Source: Branchiostoma floridae
Taxonomy: Eukaryota > Chordata > Leptocardii > Amphioxiformes > Branchiostomatidae
Direction of reading: 5' to 3'
Length of the DNA: 64,000 nucleotides
Assembly: GCF_000003815.2 (NCBI RefSeq)
Contig: NC_049997.1
Span: forward strand, 3,084,328 to 3,148,327
In this document: one piece after another, positions 59,822 to 64,000 of the stretch
How positions within the stretch are numbered: position 1 is the stretch's first letter
How the letters are laid out: the number at the start of each line of letters is the position of its first letter
The notes under the pieces: model-generated
Told to the model about the DNA's origin: nothing
Database searches by the model: none
What the model saw: the letters and a program-made list of their open reading frames with translations, nothing else
Made by a program: the position numbers and the translations under genes

Positions 59822-61550
59822 GAAATGTCTATTGCCAAACGTTTGTCTGCTGCGACTGAGCGAAAGCCCAGACGCCCCAGTTTGAAGGATTATGTCTTAT
59901 ACTAGACAGTTCTAGAAAACTGACCGCCATCTGTCAGTAAATGCGGAACATTTCCATTCCATGTTTCAGGAGTGTTTTCCCACTACATTTTGCGTGCCAA
60001 ACTTAACATCAGAGTAGTGGAAAACCAGATGTATAGAGATCTTCAAACAGAAGCGTTGGAGGGGGGCTGGTAATAATGTAAAGCGAATAGCCGTGCAAAG
60101 AAAATAGCGAGAAAAAAGGTTATCGGGAACAAAGTGACTTTAAATATATTTGTATAACTGTAAGAAATATACATTGGATTTATCAAACACAAGAAACAAC
60201 CAATTAAGACCTTTCGGTTGTCAACCAAACTTGGCTCCAGGTGACGGCACTTCTCGTGCCCCGCCCATCAAACTCACTTTTCCCACCGACCTTTGCTCCA
60301 GCTCTGCGGGAGGTGGGAGGGGGGCAGAGCCTGGCAGCCATCCTGAGATCCAGCTCCTTGTCCAGCTAAAGTACTGTCAGACCGTTCATACACACATTTG
60401 GTAAAGTCGTGTGGGAAATAGCTTACCGTACTCTTCCCTCAACCAGCGGTCACTTCTAAAAACGGCAGGGTGCAAAGCAGTACCTTTTTGGTCGGAGCAG
60501 CTGGTTTTACAACTAAAACGTAAATGTGCGACAATAGTATGATAATAGACTCGTTTTGATGTCCAAGTTTTACCATTTGTCTATGACTTTCGGTTTCTTG
60601 ATTAGGTTCTGCCTTTACAGCTTCAGAAAATTCGTCTAGTCTAGACATTTTTCAGGTGAAGGAATAGGAATGAGCATCTTCACCACACCAATGTTATCTA
60701 TTTGCATTACTCAATACTCATAAATTGTTCCCTTTTACTCAATAATAATAGCTTTCTTTCCAGATGTTTTTACACCTTGTGAATAGTAAGGTAAGAAAGA
60801 AGGAAAGAATAAAGCAAGCAAGAAAACAGAAAAAAAGAAAAAGGAATAATCTATACTACACATTCTTTTTTTTAAATTAGATGCATGTTATTATATCATC
60901 TTAGTATATTTACAAACGCATGCGGTAAACAACATATCCTACGAGTGCTAGTACTTGGCAGTGGTAGGACAGCACAAGACCATTCGCGTTTTCTCACTTA
61001 TCGTACGAGCGTGTAGACTGACAATTCAGGATTAATTTAAACAAGGAAAGAGTTGTTTCGTAAATACGATCTTTTCCTTCTCTGACATGAAACCATTACC
61101 TTGTGGAAAGCTGCTGTATTAGATGCTTCCTTTGGTAAATAATGGGGACATTCTCCGAGTCATCAAGGCGGGCAGTCGGGCACACATGAGTGATCATGTC
61201 GGACGGTATGGGGAGCTCCAATTTCACAAAATGTTGCAATGGTAGAAACAGAGATACTGGAACAGCAAATTTTCATGTCTTCTGAGTATTGTTTTCGTGA
61301 AGATACCAATATCAGGAGGATAGTTGCATACAGTATACATAGCATTTCTTTTAGGTCTAGCTAGTAGTCAAAGCAATCTTGCTTTCTGTCTATGTTGTTA
61401 TCCTTTTTTTTTCAGTTTTCATGACGAAAATTTATTTATTTTCATCTTATATTTCGGGAATGCAATGTACAAACAAACTTTTAAAGTTTAAAAATTACTG
61501 TTATCGGTATATAGGTCTTATTTTTAGTCCACAGTTTGTTGTATTTAGGT
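59822..61550. other. Upstream of MRF-C; no gene
   Basis: 60230-60360 is GC-rich and contains the small inverted repeat GGCAC-GAGAA-GTGCC (minus strand) and GGGCGGGGC; it may be regulatory. Poly-purine tract at 60790-60845. No coding sequence recognised. Confidence 0.3.
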
Positions 61551-61552
61551 TA

Positions 61553-61690
61553 CCAGGTCGCGTGCGCAGTGGTTCAGGGTTCGAGTCCTGCGAGGGCTAT
61601 CCCAGTGTCCCTAGGACCCGTCAGCTGTGAAAATACGCCGGACATTCACGAACGGACGATCTCTTCAGCAGGCTCACGCTGGCACATTTG
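61553..61690 (+). repeat. Truncated tRNA-derived SINE
   Basis: GCGTGCGCAGTGG resembles box A and GGGTTCGAGTCC (61578-61589) is a good box B, but they are too close for a tRNA gene. A body of about 100 bases follows. Confidence 0.5.
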
Positions 61691-64000
61691 TATGTACATG
61701 CCGCAAATTTCCTGCATTTCTAAACAAGAAAGAAAAAGAAGACAATAATAGAACCGGGTAAAAACAAACATGGTTTGTTTTCATCTAAGGCAGTAATGAA
61801 GGGCCCTCTTGTTTTATACATCCAAATGGTTGTGTTTAGAATAGATTGATTTAACACAGAATTAAAGGTTTATTTCCTTTTCTTCGTTTGAATTACTGCG
61901 TGCATTCGAGAATCACAAAGAAGAAAAAAAGAATGCTAGCATTTGGTAAAAAAACAGCATATCCTGATACTGATTTTCTTTGTACGCAACTGAGGTTTTT
62001 TTATTTTTTTAAATCTGAGGCGTTATCTACTTTGTAGATTTCTTAATGATTCAATAAAAAAGGCGGTACACATTAACCGCATTTACAATCTTATTTCTCA
62101 GATGCTCATGTAAATAATCTTGAATAACGCTCTCCGCGGGAAATTCCAGGGACATTCTTGTCTCATAATTGAAAATAAATGAGTGACGTTCTCGCTGGCC
62201 GGAACTTACGGTATTCGGACCCTTCTTTCAACCCGCCCGCTTCGATGAGTGAAAACAACCCTCTGATTAGACCCGTGGACATAATTAAGAAGGAGACAAA
62301 AATAGAAATAGGCTGGAATAAGACATAAAAATGATGATAAGTATATATAAATATAAATATATCTCCATTGGATTCAAACGAGAGAAGAAAATATTAGATG
62401 CAGCGATTAACGATAGTACAATGATGTTTCCTATAGAAATAAACAGTGTTTTAGTTCATTTTCAAGATAGTCTAGATTACTGTATAAGTTTAGTTTTTAC
62501 TTTTCAACCAGTACTTTTGACCACATATGTGGTCAATTGTGCATTTAGCCTACGGAGATGAATATGCAATAAAGATTATCATTATTGATATGATTTGACA
62601 GTGATATCATTTGTAGGAACTAGGCACGTTAAGGAGATATATGAGATATGTTTATGTATCTAACAGTTGCAATGAAACGTCTGCCAATGTCAATTAATCA
62701 ATTTGACATAGGCATATGCATATTGCTTAAATTTTCATTTCCCAACAGCCCTTATAAATTTTAAACTGGCTAGCAAGCAGTCCGATTCTTTAGTAGGAGA
62801 TTTTTTAGTATTGTTCTTTAACGTTAACCCTTGAGCAGACTTGGTCAGGTAGTCAACATTGAAAACCAACATCTAGAAGAGTTTTAGGACCACCTTGAAG
62901 TACAAAATACACGTTTCCTGATCACTCCCACCACATGTCAATATAGCACATAATGTCACAAGTAAAATAAAACGTTTTAGTTAATTGGTCCTCGATTTTT
63001 ACCAGATTAACCTACTGACCTGATATATATAGATATTTCTCGTCGCATCGGTCATGATCAAACTAAAGACTCTCTTGACTGTTTCTCTTTTGTTTCTTAT
63101 TGACTTTTGGTCTTACCTTCAGAGAAGAGGTCTCATCTTTCAATACAGAACTAGTGTTAATCACCATGTAATGTGATTTTTATCGTTAAAAGCTAATTAG
63201 CAAGAAAGACAAGCATTACAAATTGAATCGTTTCCTATTCAGCTTGTTATTTCTCAAGTTTATCGTTACTTACGCTGGCTTTCATATGTTTCCATGTGCT
63301 GTATACTAGTATATTATATAGAGGATGCTGAATATGCAGTTTTGATAATAAAGCCGTTTAGAAATCAGCGTTTTTTCTTCTTGTTCTGGGATTGTAATCT
63401 CGCACTGCGCCAAACACTGTCAAAAGGTTCAGTTGAAAAGTTAGACATGCCCCATATTGCCATTTGTCCGGCGTCCAATCCCAGAATACAGGCGACATCT
63501 GTCCTTCTAATTGTTACATTTCATCGTTTACCTCCGGTCGTGTGGACGGACACGGGCCCTCCCATCACCCTCTGCGCCTCGAGCGTGTCGCTATGTCATT
63601 ATTTACGACATTTTATCTCGCGTTGCCGTAAACCGACACCGTTTGATGTGTCGTTAAATTTCTGTTGCCTACACAGAAAGGGTATGCCAAGTCGATCCTT
63701 TGTGTCGCCACTTCGCGTTAGGAAAGGAACGTAATATACTAGACTGTTTTAACACGCCGCTAGTGGAGTGTAAAACGGTTATAGTGGCGAATAACAAGTT
63801 CCACGACGATTGAAATGTTACTTCGTTTATAGAGTTTGAGGGGAGCAAGCCGGAGCATTTCAAAGGTCTGCCCTGAGGTCCGGGTTAAGATGAAGTGTGC
63901 GCCATCACAGCGGGTCATTGCGCGAAGGTTAACCTGTCTCCGCCCTTTACTGGTACACTGTGAGTCGGTTAATGCTCCATATCAACATACACATGCACAC
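61691..64000. other. No gene seen to the window end
   Basis: AT-rich. Open frames near 63294-63734 and 63669-63863 have no supporting signals. No CNE-1, CNE-2 or bHLH match was found here by eye. Confidence 0.3.

Noticed and set aside
62331-63863. Short open frames near the right end
   Set aside because: AT-rich, no domain, no supporting signals.

Overview
The window looks like a chordate, most probably cephalochordate (amphioxus, Branchiostoma), nuclear genome draft. The reasons are three MyoD-family myogenic regulatory factor (MRF) genes clustered within 43 kb, spliceosomal introns with GT-AG borders, a CYP2-clan P450, many short inverted-repeat transposons, tRNA- and 5S-like SINEs, and four runs of N (11430-11529, 44683-44834, 53767-54538, 56304-56403). 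The cluster of more than two MRF genes is the main argument. The exact species cannot be fixed from the sequence.

Layout. 1-3995 (minus): a cytochrome P450 gene in four visible exons, with its C-terminus cut by the window edge. 5426-7757 (minus): an unrecognised gene with a membrane segment, a coiled coil and a conserved-looking C-terminal part; pieces of one of its exons are duplicated on both sides of that exon. 7758-14460: repeat-rich, with no gene recognised. 16280-17981 (plus): MRF-A. 24879-28219 (plus): MRF-B. 28220-47841: about 20 kb with no convincing gene, many repeats and several possible regulatory blocks. 47842-58742 (minus): MRF-C, with long introns that contain transposons and two assembly gaps. 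58743-64000: MRF-C upstream DNA and repeats.

The three MRF genes share one architecture. Exon 1 carries the Trp/Cys-rich segment and the bHLH and ends exactly after a CSDGM-type motif. A short second exon and a third exon with a helix III-like end follow, and intron phases are 0 and 1 in all three. They would encode muscle-lineage transcription factors that bind E-boxes with E-protein partners. A and B lie head to tail; C is inverted and converges on B. B and C resemble each other more than either resembles A.

The most interesting signals are non-coding. A palindrome ATGAATATTCAT (one mismatch in A) sits just upstream of all three genes. A and B also share a promoter block, a roughly 40-bp block about 0.8-1.0 kb upstream (34/40 identical), and a further block about 1.5-1.8 kb upstream. 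That last block has an orphan third copy at 30.6 kb, followed by a partial match to the 40-bp block at 33.04 kb and a TATA/MEF2-like site at 36.03 kb, with no MRF coding sequence nearby. This could be the regulatory ghost of a lost MRF copy or a distal enhancer. All alignments were made by eye.
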